Shown in pieces: positions 34,474 through 46,671 of a stretch of 64,000 bases of DNA. The notes beneath the pieces were generated by a model. The model ran no database searches. It saw only the letters and a program-made list of their open reading frames with translations, and was not told the origin of the DNA. The position numbers and the translations under genes are program-made. Positions within the stretch are counted from its first letter, which is position 1, and the number at the start of each line of letters is the position of its first letter. The stretch spans positions 32,406,306 to 32,470,305 of the forward strand of contig OZ020616.1 of the NCBI GenBank assembly GCA_963971575.1, in the 5' to 3' direction. The stretch is from Liopterus haemorrhoidalis (Eukaryota; Arthropoda; Insecta; Coleoptera; Dytiscidae).

Positions 34474-35219
34474 TATAATTTCGTATTTGTATCTGATAAA
34501 GTAACAATTTAGTCTTTTTATATTTAATCTTTTTATATTAAAAATAACTTAAAGATTGTATTCAAAACTATCTAACCTTGGAATATGGATATTATTTACA
34601 CAATTTTAAACCTTTTTTGTTATTTGATCCACTAGAATAAATTAAAATTTACAGATATCGTAATTTTCATGTACCTATACTTGTAGATATTTAGTAAGTG
34701 ATAACAAATTGTAGTTAAGTATTACAAATCATAAATTTCGAACATTTTTGACAAAAATAACCCACGTGCTTCTATCTAGAGACTCACAAGCATACTTAAT
34801 TGCTCCCAAGTTCTCCAGTTAGTTTGATAAATATTATAGGTGAAGCAAAAAATTTGATATCTTTCGAAATAATTATGATTATCAAAATTCCGGTTCACAT
34901 TTTTGTGCGTTACTCAAAATTTTTTCAGAATTGCAAAGTAACTCCCCTGGGTTATAGGCTGCGAGATCAAGGTTTTTAGCACAATTTTGGCAAAAATCAT
35001 ATTAAAATAAAGATATTTTAAAAAACAACTCTTTCGTCTTTGGAGCTTTTTTTGGATACCACACATTAAATTTTATTAAATATTATTATTTTTAAACGAT
35101 ATTTTTTTGAAATTATTCTTGTCAAAAATTTCTGCTGAAATGAACATTTGTTGATTTACCCGCTCATTAAATAATTTCATTTGACAGCCCACTCAAAATT
35201 AAAAAATATTTTTTTCCTC
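34474..35219. other. AT-rich, no gene
   Basis: No coding or structural feature recognised. Confidence 0.5.
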
Positions 35220-36570
35220 TTAAATATATATAATTCTTAATTTTTCCTCTAGGCCTTGCGGCGTTTAGGGTTTTTACCAGTACATTGAAAAATAATCATA
35301 ATAATATAAAATAATACATTTTATGACTTTCTTTCTTCTTTTTCTGCATTCTTCCTCCGGTGTTCTTCTCTGTCTTCCTATTCTCTTTTCGGCTTCCGTC
35401 TCCGGTCTCTTTCCTTCTTGACTCCAGTTCTTCTTCCCCTCTTTCTTCGCTTCTCTTCCCTCCTTTCTTTCTTCCTCCTTTGCCTCTCTCTTCCTTCCTG
35501 TTCTCAGTTCTGTCTTACCTCTCCGCCTTCCTTCGTTCTTTCCTCGAGTACTCTCACCCACCTTTCTCCCTTTCCGTCTTCACTCAACAGCTCCTTTATC
35601 TCTCCCTCCCATTTTGTCATCTTTCCACATCTTTTTGATTCTTCCTCCTCCCTACACATTCTGCATAGCCTATCCTCTGGTTTTGCCCAATACCTATTAC
35701 TCCGTTCTTCATTTCCACATCTTAATCTGGCAATCCTCCTAACTCTGCCCCCTGTCTTTCCTCTCCACCCTTTCAAATATTTAGGTATTCATACGGTCCT
35801 TATCTCTCTATACCTTTTCACATTCCTTGAATTGTCTATTCTTACTGTTCTTTCCTGCTCCTGTACCTCCTTGTCTCTCCTTCTCAATTCTTCTACTATG
35901 TTTCTTCCTCCATTTCTCTTTCGCTGAGCTTCCCTTATGTCCATCCCACATCTCCAATAGTATTCTTTCCTTGTTTCTCCCCATTCCAACAGTTTACCCT
36001 TTTGTTCTTCCTTCATTCTTTCATCCCAGCATTCTCTTAATATCTTCCTTCTTTCGTCCCTTCTTATTTTCTCCTCATACTTCGCCGCTCTCGCCCCGGC
36101 TCCCACTCTCAGATTTTCCCTCTTCATTTCCTCTCTCACTATATATCCTGGTGTCGTTCAGTCTAATCCCATAATCCATCTCAGGTATCCCTCTTGTACC
36201 CTTTCTACTATCTCCCATTCTTTCCATCTCCAGATCTCTCCTCCGTACATGAGGATACTCTTCACTATCCCGTCAAACAATTTCATCCTCCACCTGATAT
36301 CGTCGTCAAACCTCCTCTCTCCTATGCTCCGTAGCTTCCCCATAACCATTCTTGCTTTCTTCACCCTTTCTCTAACATGCTGCTCTGCTCTGTTCTTCCT
36401 CGTTAGAATATATCCGAGGTACTTCATACTTTTTACTTCTTCAATTTCTGTCCCTGGCCATTCCTATTTTATATTCTTTCTCTTTCCTCCCCCCTTTCCA
36501 AACACCATCACCTTCGTTTTATCCCCTTAAATACATATTTGTTTATATTTTCTCAGGATGTCGTTTATTG
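35220..36570 (-). pseudogene. Non-LTR RT C-terminal part with zinc-finger tail (copy A)
   Basis: On the minus strand, broken frames read KTKVMVFGKGGG, MKYLGYILTRKN, LMYGGEIWRW and YLRWIMGLD (RT thumb). A charged Glu/Arg-rich region follows, then RLRCGNEERSNRYW and CRMCREEEE, a Cys-rich tail as in a hymenopteran-type non-LTR family. The catalytic palm is missing and several stops or frameshifts separate the blocks. The + strand frames opposite, rich in Ser/Pro/Leu, are shadows of this purine-rich coding strand. A conserved 3' UTR ends in a TATATATA run near 35226. Confidence 0.8.
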
Positions 36571-37504
36571 AACTCTAAAATTTTCGTAACTAATTTTTAA
36601 TTTTATATGTTCAACCGTTTGACTAAAATTTTTACCGAACAGACAGACCGACACAACAGTGACGTTATGAGGGTTTTTTGGTTATACCTACAAAATCCTA
36701 AAAAGTGTTAGTGTAAGTATTTATTTAAGTATCTAACAATACCTTTTTAAAAAATAAAATGTATTATGAATTTGTTGAGGATACTTTACAAATTGAAACT
36801 TACCATAAAAAAAAAATGCTATTTTATCATTTAGAATATCCCACTGCTATTTATTCGACTATAATTTTCTTTACTAAATATACTCCTAAAATAATTTCTG
36901 TTACTGACATTTCTCACCTTCGCAGAGTTGAATTCGTCGCTGAATTGTTGTATACCGTGTAGCGTGTAGGACCAGTAGAAGAAAAATTTCATAGTTACCT
37001 AATATAGTTTATGGTGGCGGTCTCGACGTACTGAACTGATATCACAATTTCACAACTATATATTATTTTATTATATTTAAAATTATTATGGTTACTTTCT
37101 TTATCACGGTTTTAATTATCGAGTTTTTGAATGTGCTGCACGCACAACCGATGTAAACAGCTAACTTAATTTTGTCTTCGAAAATCTAGTAGACAAAGTC
37201 AATGAAGAAATAAATATTATTGGAAAATGTCTTGGTTTTGAGAAAACTGATAATGACGAACTCTTTGAAATTCAAAGGAATGTGAATAAATTATTGCGAA
37301 CATTTAGTAAACTCCTGTACAAGGTTCAGGGGAAGGTGGTTCTATAGATCCTCCTGACAGAAAATAGTTCATAGAATCCAGACAAATAAATTTATTGATC
37401 TAAAAATACATAGCAATAAAGTTCTACTCTTTGACTGTATACTACGGGTTTTCCTAATTGCAATTGTATAAAAATTTAAAAAAATAACAACTCAAGAGTT
37501 GCAA
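36571..37504. other. Repeats and one short unassigned open stretch
   Basis: A CAGACAGACCGACA-type tract lies near 36640. At 37165-37345 a + strand frame reads ENLVDKVNEEINIIGKCLGF and on to KLLYKVQGK; it looks protein-like but I cannot assign it. Confidence 0.3.
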
Positions 37505-38400
37505 AAGGATCATTTTATGCCCTGATTAGGGTAAAACGATCATTAATTAATGCCGAGAATATATTTATTATTATCGTACAAAAATTATAAATTTAATGTT
37601 CTATGAACAGAATTACATGCTAATACACCAAAGTCCCAATTATAGCTGTCAGCTATAATTTTCTTCATTACCAGCGTATTCGTCATGTGCCTAACGAAGA
37701 CATTGGATCCATCCTTCTCCATGGCACGAGTTAGCAAAGATCTCAGTGCAATCTAAACATTCTGCATCATCAGAATTATTTTCTTCATCAGAGTCAGACT
37801 GATCAATAATTTCTTTACAATTTTGTTCCTTAAGACTCTTCTCTTTTATGGATACCGTAACATTCTGTTTAGTTGGACACAGCTTTGTAGTTTCCTCGCT
37901 GGGATCATTTTGCCTACTCCGTAAAGGACTCAGTTTACCAAATAAACGCCATTTTGAATTTATTGTCAAACGTGGAAGCATAAATTATTTTACAGAACAC
38001 AGAAAGACTCTAGAAAATATTTTAGAACAATATTTAATGGCTTAAGTGAAATTTAGCTTAAAATTACTACAACAGACATATAACTGTTTATAGTGTACAC
38101 TTGCCTTACATCAGACACTTGAAAATTGTAAATAACTCAACAGACTGTGCGCATTGAACTTTAATCGCATAGTGGTTAACTTAAGATGTTGTAATAACCA
38201 TAACGAACTAGTTGCATGACAATAACGTTAGATGGTACCATTAATTATTTTTTAAATGCATGTGATTGTTTTACTCCAATGGATCATTTTACACTACTTT
38301 CCCCTACAGTTAGATATCCGGTAAAGTACAGTAAAATGTCTGTTTAGGTTGTTAGGATCGCTTGCAGGTACCAGGTGAGTCTTCCGATTCAGAGTTTACG
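37505..38400 (-). pseudogene. pogo/Tigger-like transposase C-terminal relic
   Basis: The minus-strand frame 37981-37691 ends with an acidic stretch (SDSDEENNSDDAE), then ECLDCTEIFANSCHGEGWIQC, and after a stop AHDEYAGNEENY. The order CxxC..GE.WIQC..AH(D/E)..AG is that of the C-terminal zinc finger of insect pogo/Tigger-type transposases. The DDE catalytic core and the N-terminal DNA-binding part are missing. GGATCATTTTA occurs at 37508 and 38281 near the presumed ends, but no proper TIR pair or TA duplication was confirmed. Confidence 0.5.
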
Positions 38401-39086
38401 CAGGAGCTAGAGCTCGTTCAACTTATTCAGCACAGGGTATCATAAATTACGTCATTAATTCTGCGCGAGAAAACAGCTAATCACATTGACGTACATAAAG
38501 GTTTTAAACAATTGGTGTGGATACCAAAACACAAAATCATATATTTCAAATACATTTTTACTCATTTTAGTACACGGTATACCTTGAAACGTAGGAACAT
38601 AAATAATAATAACGGAAATAAACAAACAACATCGCACAATACGCGTAGTCAAAAACAAATCAAAGTAAGTGACGCCACTGAAATGTGTTAAACTAACAGT
38701 TGATAACGTAATGGACGAAATTTGGTTTCTGCGCAACAGAGTCGGTAACATCTGTCTATGATGAAGTTAAATTGAATGAGCTCTAGACGGTGCGCCGCCA
38801 GGATCACGTGTTTGGCACAGAAATTGTGACATATCTTTTGTTCTCGCGGTGCTGAAATACGACTGATCCGTTCTATTTTGTAATTACAAAACTTGCTATT
38901 GATTGCTCTTTCGCTGCGGCTCGAGGATTTCTATTATATACCCAGATTTTGTGGTATCCTGCATAATATTGTTCGAAATGTTCTTTCAACGGACTACGTG
39001 TGTTAATCGCGACGTTAGTTTGCTGTTCGTTATTCATGTTTTTATATGAACCTGGCACTATTCATCAATTCACCACTATTGATAAT
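38401..39086. other. No gene
   Basis: Intronic, without recognisable elements. Confidence 0.5.
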
Positions 39087-39094
39087 ATTTATAC

Positions 39095-39505
39095 TAGGGT
39101 TGTACCGATAAGTAAATTAACAATTACCGATTTCCGATTAATTGGCCTTGCCATATCGACCGATACCAATTAATTGGCCACCGTTTATTTATATTGTGTA
39201 ATTATTTAAATACCTTTAAATAAACATGTAATCGGAATCACTATAATTTTTTTAATCTACTTTACACACCTTTTTAAACACGTACCCTGCAAGATATATT
39301 CATTTTAGAGGATTTTTTTTATGGGCGTCCCACAAATTTAATTTTTCGTCACATGACCAAAATGTCAAAAAAATACTTTTTAGTGCATTTCGAAATGAAA
39401 TTGTGTAATTTAAATTTTTTTTTCATAGATTTGTTACACATGTTGAATCCAATATTTTTCAAGTTTCTTTATCACCCATGTTTTTCTTAATCCAGCATAC
39501 CTGTC

Positions 39506-39555
<50 letters not shown>

Positions 39556-40167
39556 TGATGTTTGTGATCGAATTCTCAAGTCCAGCTGAGAAGAATATCT
39601 CTCTCAAGGAGGGAGAAAGAGGTCCAAGTATATGGACCTCTTGTCCGAGCTTAGAAAGCTGTATCCCGGGTATAAAGTTAAGCTTGTAGTCCTGATAGTT
39701 GGTGTTTTGGGTGGCATGAAAGCCTCCTATCGAAGGAAATCGAGTCCATTCCCGTCTGCAGATCTTCTGCCAACTCTTTGATCTGCAGGATGCAGAAAGC
39801 AGTGCTGCTCGGGTCACTCCGCATTGTGCGGGCACTGGATCTGGCGTAATTTCCGCGGCTGCATATCGCCAGGGTTTGGGATGCAGTCGTGTGTATTTAG
39901 CTCCACTAGTCTCTAGTATGACGCGGCTCAAAAGGTTGCTGAAGTTTGAGATTAGTGGACGCTTGTCAAGACCTGACAAACCCCATAATAATAATATATA
40001 TATATATATATATATATTGATATATAATAAATATCAATAATAATAAAAATAATAATGGCCGATTATCAAAACAGACTAATTGGCCAAGAAAGCCGATACT
40101 GATTAATCTGCAAAATGACCAATATGGCCGATTACCTATTATCTACCGATTAATCGGTGCAACCCTA
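39095..40167. mobile_element. hAT-type element, 1073 bp, with nested insert
   Basis: The ends TAGGGTTGTACCGAT and (reverse complement) TAGGGTTGCACCGAT are flanked by ATTTATAC and ATTTAAAC, a 7/8 match to an 8-bp TSD. The subterminal regions are full of CCGATTAAT/ATTGGCC motifs. No transposase; one retroelement fragment is inserted. Confidence 0.85.
39507..39984 (-). mobile_element. Retroelement 3' fragment with (ATT)n tail
   Basis: On the minus strand a GC-richer 430-bp body ends in a perfect ATT microsatellite (39507-39554), the architecture of a SINE or a truncated non-LTR 3' end. The 181-codon frame across it contains a run of leucines that is only the translated microsatellite. A second AT-rich microsatellite (39985-40018) lies at its other side. 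Confidence 0.55.
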
Positions 40168-40175
40168 ATTTAAAC

Positions 40176-41264
40176 CAATTCGGCCTCCCCACAGTAAAAC
40201 AACTATTAAAAAATATATATAAGAAAAACATCCACAAATACACATCGTTGTTAAATACAAAATAATTGGTCTTATAAGAAGCACAACGTTACGAATAATT
40301 TCCTATTAGGTTTACATAACACATACAAAAATGTATAATACGGCAAATTAAGAGCAATACCGTTTGTTCTTGCCGAATGTGTACCACAGTAGTAAAAAAT
40401 GTCTTGCCCTCTTAGATAACAAATAACCACAGTGTTTTAAAATTTAAGAGGTTATTTATAATAACGGGCGTATACTTAGTACTCAAACAAATTTCAACAT
40501 ATGGATAGTAGCTTGATATGCGACAAAACATCCGTACATTTGAGTAAATACATATGCCTATATATATATACGTAAATCTTTGATTTCTCGGTTAACGTCA
40601 TGAATTAAAAATTCAACTATCTGCTACTAAGTCTGTTCCAAAATAAATGTTGCTATTGAGTTGCCACTGAGTACAGAGTAATAATATTTATGTTCTTTCA
40701 CGGATACTTCTCGAAAATTTGACTGTATTATGACCAGGAGTTTGCTAAATATTCGTTACGTTATAAGATGAACTTTGTTGTGATTTCAAATCTTTCTTAA
40801 ACTACATAAATATTGGAGTTATTACTAATTAATAGATAATAATGACCAATATACATAAGATTTATACAGTGAATTTCTTTTATCCTGCACTATAAGTATT
40901 ATCGTTACTATGGTAATTGAAATCTGACTTGAGCTCAATCACTTGTCTAACTCTGCTCTGAAATTTAAAGCATGGAACTGACTTAATGATGATCTTGACT
41001 GTCCCGCTGAACTGACTCAGCTATTTGAATAAAACCCTCCGACTGCAAGTAGCGCGTCTTATATAACGAACCTTATTTCCTTCTATAAAACTCTCACATT
41101 TTCGGGTTATCTCTCGAATATTCAAAGGTCTGTAAAGTCGTATTCGTAATAATACTTAGATTTTTATAGATGTATTTTATATAAAATGCAATAAAAATAT
41201 GATGTCTATTTTGTACAATATTCGAGTGTTTAAACACTAGTTTCAAGTGATTTCTTATTTTCAG
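40176..41264. other. End of the putative IR intron
   Basis: AT-rich and without other elements recognised. It finishes with a pyrimidine-rich stretch and TTATTTTCAG, the acceptor of the next exon. Confidence 0.5.
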
Positions 41265-42832
41265 AACAACAATTGGAATTTTTTGGATTATTTTAATTTT
41301 ATATTTATTTTCGCCGAGTCAACAATCAGTTCATTGGAGAAAATATTAAACTGCATTAAAACATCTTATATCTGGAGACCAACTTCAAAAATTGTTATAA
41401 TCTTGCAAGAGGAAACTACTCGAGAAGTGATTTTTTTCATTTCGTATGGACTCGAAAGATGCTAAACGTTGTCGTAGTTGCATGGATGAATAACAATGTA
41501 CAAGTTATAAGATTTAATCCTTATTACAATAACTTTTTTGATGATGCTACAGACAAACAAATATTCTATGAAAAAACTTTTAATTTATATGGATATAAAG
41601 TGAATGCAATTCTTGTAAAATCAGAGGATCATTCCAAGGTGTGGGTGAAAGAAACTGGCAATGAAACTCTGTATTTAGGAAAGGATGGGTACTTATTCAA
41701 AACAATCTTTCAACGCTGTAATGCCACTTTAGAAGTTTATCATATAGATAAATACTTTGGTATGGAAAACCCGTGGCGACCTGGTTACATTAACCAGAAA
41801 CAATATTTGAAAATGCCGTTTATTAATAATTACAGTATAGATTGTGTATTGGATTCACAAGAGCTTATTGTTAATAATATTACTGATGCCCTTTATCCAC
41901 ATGGTAGAGATGATTGGGTTGCAGTTATACCTAAAGCCAAAATGCTTTCCCAATTTAATTATTTATTAATTGTTTTAAAAGAAGGTTTTATTTACATACT
42001 TATGATCTTCCTGTTTATATGGCCTATAATATGGACTTTTATAAGAGTTATTGAGAATATAATTAATGGCAGAAAAAAACAAGTTCTACATTCATTAGTT
42101 CTTATAACTTTAGACAATTTTCGTATCACACTGGGGTCTGGTATAAATCGTATTTCTGATTATTTCAGTGAAAACCTTTTTCTGATTTGGTTATTATGCT
42201 CTAATGTAATAATTTGCAATTGTTTCCAATCTATATTAATCTCTGTCTTAACTGTTTCTGAATATGAAAGGGAAATTGACTCACTGAAAGATTTATCGGA
42301 ATCTTCAGTAATTATTAAAACACCACAAGCACTTGTGAAGTTTTTAAAAGAATATTATAAACTTTATTCAGATGGTGCATTAGTAAGAAATTTAGGATAT
42401 TTAAATATGTCTATATACTATCACATACAGCATAACATGTCGCTTATCCCTCCCGACAGTGCCCTACTTCTTAATTATGATCGTGCCGAGGTTCTATCCA
42501 GGGAACTGTTAGGTTTCCATATTGTAAAAGAAAGTTATTTTCCACAATTTCTTGCGTTTCATACTGTAAAAGGATCGCCTTATAAAGATATGTTAGAGAG
42601 ATACGTGCCACGTATTGTGGAAGCTGGATTATATGACTTGTGGAAAGAACACACTATATATTTTCATATGCTAGAAAATGGCTTAGTGGAGAAATTAAAC
42701 ACTGGGGGCTTTGAAAGTATATCGTTAAAAAAATTTAGAGGGAGCTTTTATATTTTGATGATTGGTTTAGCACAAAGTTTTATTGTTTTCATTATAGAAC
42801 TTATCACTGCTAGAATGTATGCTCCTCACTAA
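41265..42832 (+). CDS. Divergent ionotropic receptor, last exon, with one frameshift
   Basis: The first part (41265 to about 41458) reads FIFIFAESTISSLEKIL and SYIWRPTSKIVIILQEE, as in IR N-terminal domains. At about 41456-41461 the frame must slip by one base to continue as MLNVVVVAW..RFNPYYNNF (457 codons to TAA at 42830). S1 lobe: about 41540-41950. TM1: near FIYILMIFLFIWPIIW. Pore loop: near NFRITLGSGINR. TM2: NLFLIWLLCSNVIICN. S2 lobe: to about 42720. TM3: FYILMIGLAQSFIVFIIEL near the C-terminus. The conserved SYTANLAAFL motif of glutamate receptors is replaced by NCFQSILISVLTV and glutamate-binding residues are not evident, so it is a tuning-type divergent IR. It would act in sensory dendrites with a co-receptor (inferred). 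Confidence 0.9.
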
Positions 42833-43112
42833 CTAATTTAAAACTGATTTTTGTGTGCTGTAGGTATAATCAAGAAACTCTTATACCGTCACTAATATGT
42901 TGGTTTATATGACTACCTCTATGGTGGAAACTGTGGCCAAATAGCTGTATCCTATACGATATGAAATATCAGACATTACTCTAGATTACTGGTGTCCATC
43001 TTTTCCCATAGTGGTGCCATGTACCGAGAAACAACTTTTATCCCGATACATAGGAGCAATGAAATCTAGATTTTTGGCGATTTCAGCTTCCCATATTAAC
43101 TTAAAAGTGCCG
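42833..43112 (+). other. IR 3' flank
   Basis: Probably the IR 3' UTR. No AATAAA is conspicuous before the next repeat. Confidence 0.4.
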
Positions 43113-45590
43113 TAATAATAATAATAATAATAAACCTTTATTTAACTTCAATATTTACAAGTTAAGTCATCAAAAAAGAAAATATACATACTATATCAAT
43201 TTACATTAAATTTTGAAATTTATATATATTTTATATCATTATTTAGAAATTCGCTGACAGAATAATATGGATTGCTCTGGAAAATTTGTTTTAATTTATG
43301 TTTAAACAGTTTCATTTCTAATTGTCTATATAATAAGGGAATCTTGTTGTATATGTTGAAACCTGCATTTACTCTATCAGATATTATCAGTCTGGATGTG
43401 GGTCTTGTTAACTTGTGTTTCGAACGGATGTTGTAACTATGCCAGTCTTGACGGGTCGTATGGTTGCAGATATTTTTCTTGATTTGGAGAGCTTGTAAGA
43501 AGATGAATTGCGCATGCAACGTTAGAATTGTCATATTTAGAAAAATAGGCTTGCAGGAAGCAGTCGGTGGTGGAGCAACAATTGCTCGAACAGCTTTCTT
43601 TTGCAAGCGAAATATGTTTTCCGCTTGCGGTGAATTTCCCCATACAATTAAACCATATGTCATTATCGAGTTAAATAACGAATGATATACCGTTAGGGCC
43701 AGATCTTCATTAGATATCATTCTTACTCGTCTTATTGCGTACATGGCACTATTTAGTTTCGCACTTATCTTGTAAATGTGGGTATTCCATGTTAATCCCG
43801 AGTCCAAGCTCAAACCCAAGAAAACACCTGTGTCATCCAGCAAATTGCTTCTGTTCGACGTAAATGTTATTGATTTGTTTTTTTTTTGGTTATTAAGAAA
43901 TAATTCGTTTACTTCAAACCATAATTTAGCTTCCACGTTGGCTACATCAGCTTTTCTTTTCAGTGTACAAGCATTGTTGTCGTGAGTTATCAAGGTGGTA
44001 TGATCAGCGTAAAGGATGCAGTCGTACGTAAGATTTCTTGGCAAATCATTTATGAAAATGATGAAGAGTAGTGGACCAAGAATGCTACCTTGTGGGACAC
44101 CACAATTAACAATCTGCGATTCATTCCATTCGGAATTGTGATCAATTATTTGCCTACGATTTTCTAGGTATGAAGCCATTAGCTGATGGGCGGTTCCTCT
44201 AATTCCATAGTACTCTATTTTTTTCAAAATTAGTTCATGTGACATCCAATCGAAGACTAAGATCGCATAGTTGAACTAAGCATTCTTCGTGGTTGTCAAG
44301 TGCAGCACAAATTTGTTTAACTAATGCTATAATGGCATTGGTTGTACTTTTCTTGGCACGAAATACAAATTGCTGCTCCAAAAAATAAGAGTGCTTGTCA
44401 AAAAAAGATGTTAATTGTAAAGACATTACACGTTCTAGAATTTTGGAAAATACAGGGAGTATTGAAACTGCTCTGTAGTTGTCAGGTAGACTTGGATCAC
44501 ACTTTTTGTATATGGGCCGGACTCTGGCTATCTTCTTTTTTTCTGGAAAAACCCCTTGTTCTAGACCAGTGGTACTCAACCTGGTCCCTACCGCCCACTT
44601 TTGGGCGGTAGGAATTTTTTGGTGGGCGGTAGGGGTTTTGTCCAATAAATTTAATTGACGTTTTAAAAACATTAAAATGGAAATTTTAAATTGTATTATT
44701 TAAAAAAAAAATTCATAGCATTATTGAAAAACATTTTCATTAAGTTTTCATAAAATTCTTTACTGTTTATAGTTAAATTTCTCAATATATATATATAGAA
44801 AATATACAATAGACTTCATACTTCTATGTATGCAAAATATAAATAAAAAGATAAATTTAGCTACATGTTTTCATTAAACCTCTACTCAAAAATTACGGGT
44901 AAGGAAAGTGTGGGTACTGTGTTACGCAGGGTACCTTGTGACATCCAACGTTGCCACGTTTTGGTGCAGGTATATTTGTTGTGTTTAATAATAAGAGATG
45001 ATGCAGTAAATTGTTTTATAAAGATTTTTGCAGCTAAATTTTGCGAAAGTATTTGGTAAAGTATTATTATTATACAACAGGTGGGCGGTATGAAAATTTT
45101 TCTACCAATAGAGATGCTAAAGTGGGCGGTAGGTATGAAAAGGTTGAGTACCCCTGTTCTAGACAATGATTGACGATGTGGCACAATGGATCTGCTATTT
45201 CAGAATCTATGTATTTCACCAGCTTACAGTCAAGATCGAAGATATCTTTACTTATTTTAGGTTTCATATCCCTTATGATAGACTTAATGTCATTAGGCAC
45301 CATTGGATGAAAGAATATTGTTGAACCGTTTACTGAAACATTCCTTAGCATTGGAAGAGGACTTTTGTGACTGGTTCTCATTTTATTTGTTATATTAATG
45401 AAGAATTGCTGAAAGTCGGTGGCAGATGGAGAATTAGAGTGTTTTTCTTTTTTCTTTCTTGATGTTTCGCTGTTGACGACATGCCATATAGCTTTTTGAG
45501 TATTTGCTGCTGAGTTGATGAAATTGATGTTTCGACATGATCTTCGAATAGAATCAAATGAAAGATAATTTTTATTGGGTTCTAATTATA
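43113..45590 (-). pseudogene. CR1-like RT, near half of ORF2, split by a hAT MITE
   Basis: Minus strand. The segment 45590-45157 encodes the linker before the RT (HVVNSET to HIVNHCLEQG). After the inserted 590-bp element the frame resumes with EQGVFPEKKKIARVRPIYKK, NYRAVSILPVFSKILERVM and on; a frameshift lies near 44240. The palm follows (GVPQGSILGPLLFIIFINDLP), then the catalytic box as LYADHTTL: the second Asp of YADD is His, so this copy is inactive. The C-terminus ends YYSVSEFLNNDIKYI at 43220, followed by a 3' UTR and an ATT tail (43116-43133). Endonuclease and ORF1 are absent. Same clade as the relic at 11.7 kb by its end motif. Confidence 0.88.
44567..45156. mobile_element. 590-bp hAT MITE inside the RT
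   Basis: The ends CAGTGGTACTCAACCT and (reverse complement) CAGGGGTACTCAACCT are flanked by the perfect 8-bp duplication TTCTAGAC (44559-44566, 45157-45164). GGGCGGTAGG motifs lie inside both ends. No protein. Confidence 0.95.
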
Positions 45591-46624
45591 CCGAAAACTT
45601 TTGCAATCCTTTTTTTTTATTGTCGATCATGTTTAATTTCTTTTACTAAGAAACGTTGAAAAATTCATATTGTTTTTTTTTTTTTAAATATCACGTATCG
45701 CCATGAATTTGACAGGTAAAACAAAATAATATGGTTTAATTTCTGAATCTCATACTTAATCGCGGTATTTCGCGACAAATTATTTGGAAAATTTTAAAAA
45801 CGCATAATTATCACTCCTATAAAATGCAATACCTTCAAGAATTATTACCATTCGACAAAGAAAGTAAATAAATACTCTGTGAAGACATGCAAATACGTGC
45901 TAATCGCGACAGAAATTTCTCTCAATGGGTTTTATTGATGTACATATACTTAAATAGTAAATCAAACGTTCAAAATAACAGATATTGAGCTCTAGAAAAT
46001 CCTTGCATTAAAAGACTAGAACGCAATATCCTCAAAAATTAATTTTTGAGTTGATATTTTTGGCAACCATATTATTGGTCCTTTTGAAATAGAAGGAAAT
46101 TTAATTTCCTAGATGTTATTAGATCTTTTAGCCACTTAAGTTGGTCCTGCAATTAACGAAATAGGACGTGGAAATCAGGAGGTCTGATTCCAATAAGACG
46201 GATGTCCAGAGCATTATGAAAGAGATATATGATTGGTCGAAGTGTAAAATTTATAAAACCCATCTCTCAAATACTAATTCTTTGAGGAATGCATTTTTAC
46301 AATATGCGCGTCTAAAACATAGGCAACTAGCCAATGTACGTAATCCTTTTTATAACAGAACGGAATATTGTTTATTAAAGAGGGTTTATTTGAACGTTTG
46401 TTTAATGAAGCATTACTTGTGGTAACACTTTTAATGTGAAATGGTCAGCTGTTCTTAGACAAATTTAGCAAAATAAACAAAACATGTTAACAAATTTGTA
46501 AACAAATTAACAAAAATGTTATTTCTAATAATGCAGTAATCTCTTTATTTTTTTGTTTTTGTCTATTTTTTTTTGTATAGTTCATTTTGTTGTAATTTAT
46601 ATGTATTTGTTTTTTTTTTTCATT
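45591..46624. other. AT-rich; one unassigned 85-codon frame
   Basis: A frame at 46168-46425 (SDSNKTDVQSIMKEIYDWSK and on to RLKHRQLANVRNPFYN) looks somewhat protein-like but matches nothing I recognise. The rest is non-coding. Confidence 0.3.
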
Positions 46625-46627
46625 TTT

Positions 46628-46671
<44 letters not shown>

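Larger units (their letters stand above)
9427..41264 (+). other. Putative 31.8-kb IR intron filled with transposons
   Basis: The interval runs from a GTACAG donor to a TTATTTTCAG acceptor, both in phase 0. It contains only mobile elements, their relics and non-coding DNA: no other host exon was seen on either strand. Confidence 0.5.

Noticed and set aside
35360..36530. Several Ser/Pro/Leu/Phe-rich membrane-like proteins on the + strand
   Set aside because: Shadows of the purine-rich RT relic on the minus strand.
39434..39979. 181-residue protein with poly-leucine tract
   Set aside because: The leucines are a translated ATT microsatellite; the upstream part has no recognisable domain.
41459..41461. 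ATG at 41459 as the true start of the IR
   Set aside because: IR-like sequence precedes it in the neighbouring frame after a good splice acceptor, and no signal peptide follows it; a frameshift explains the layout better.
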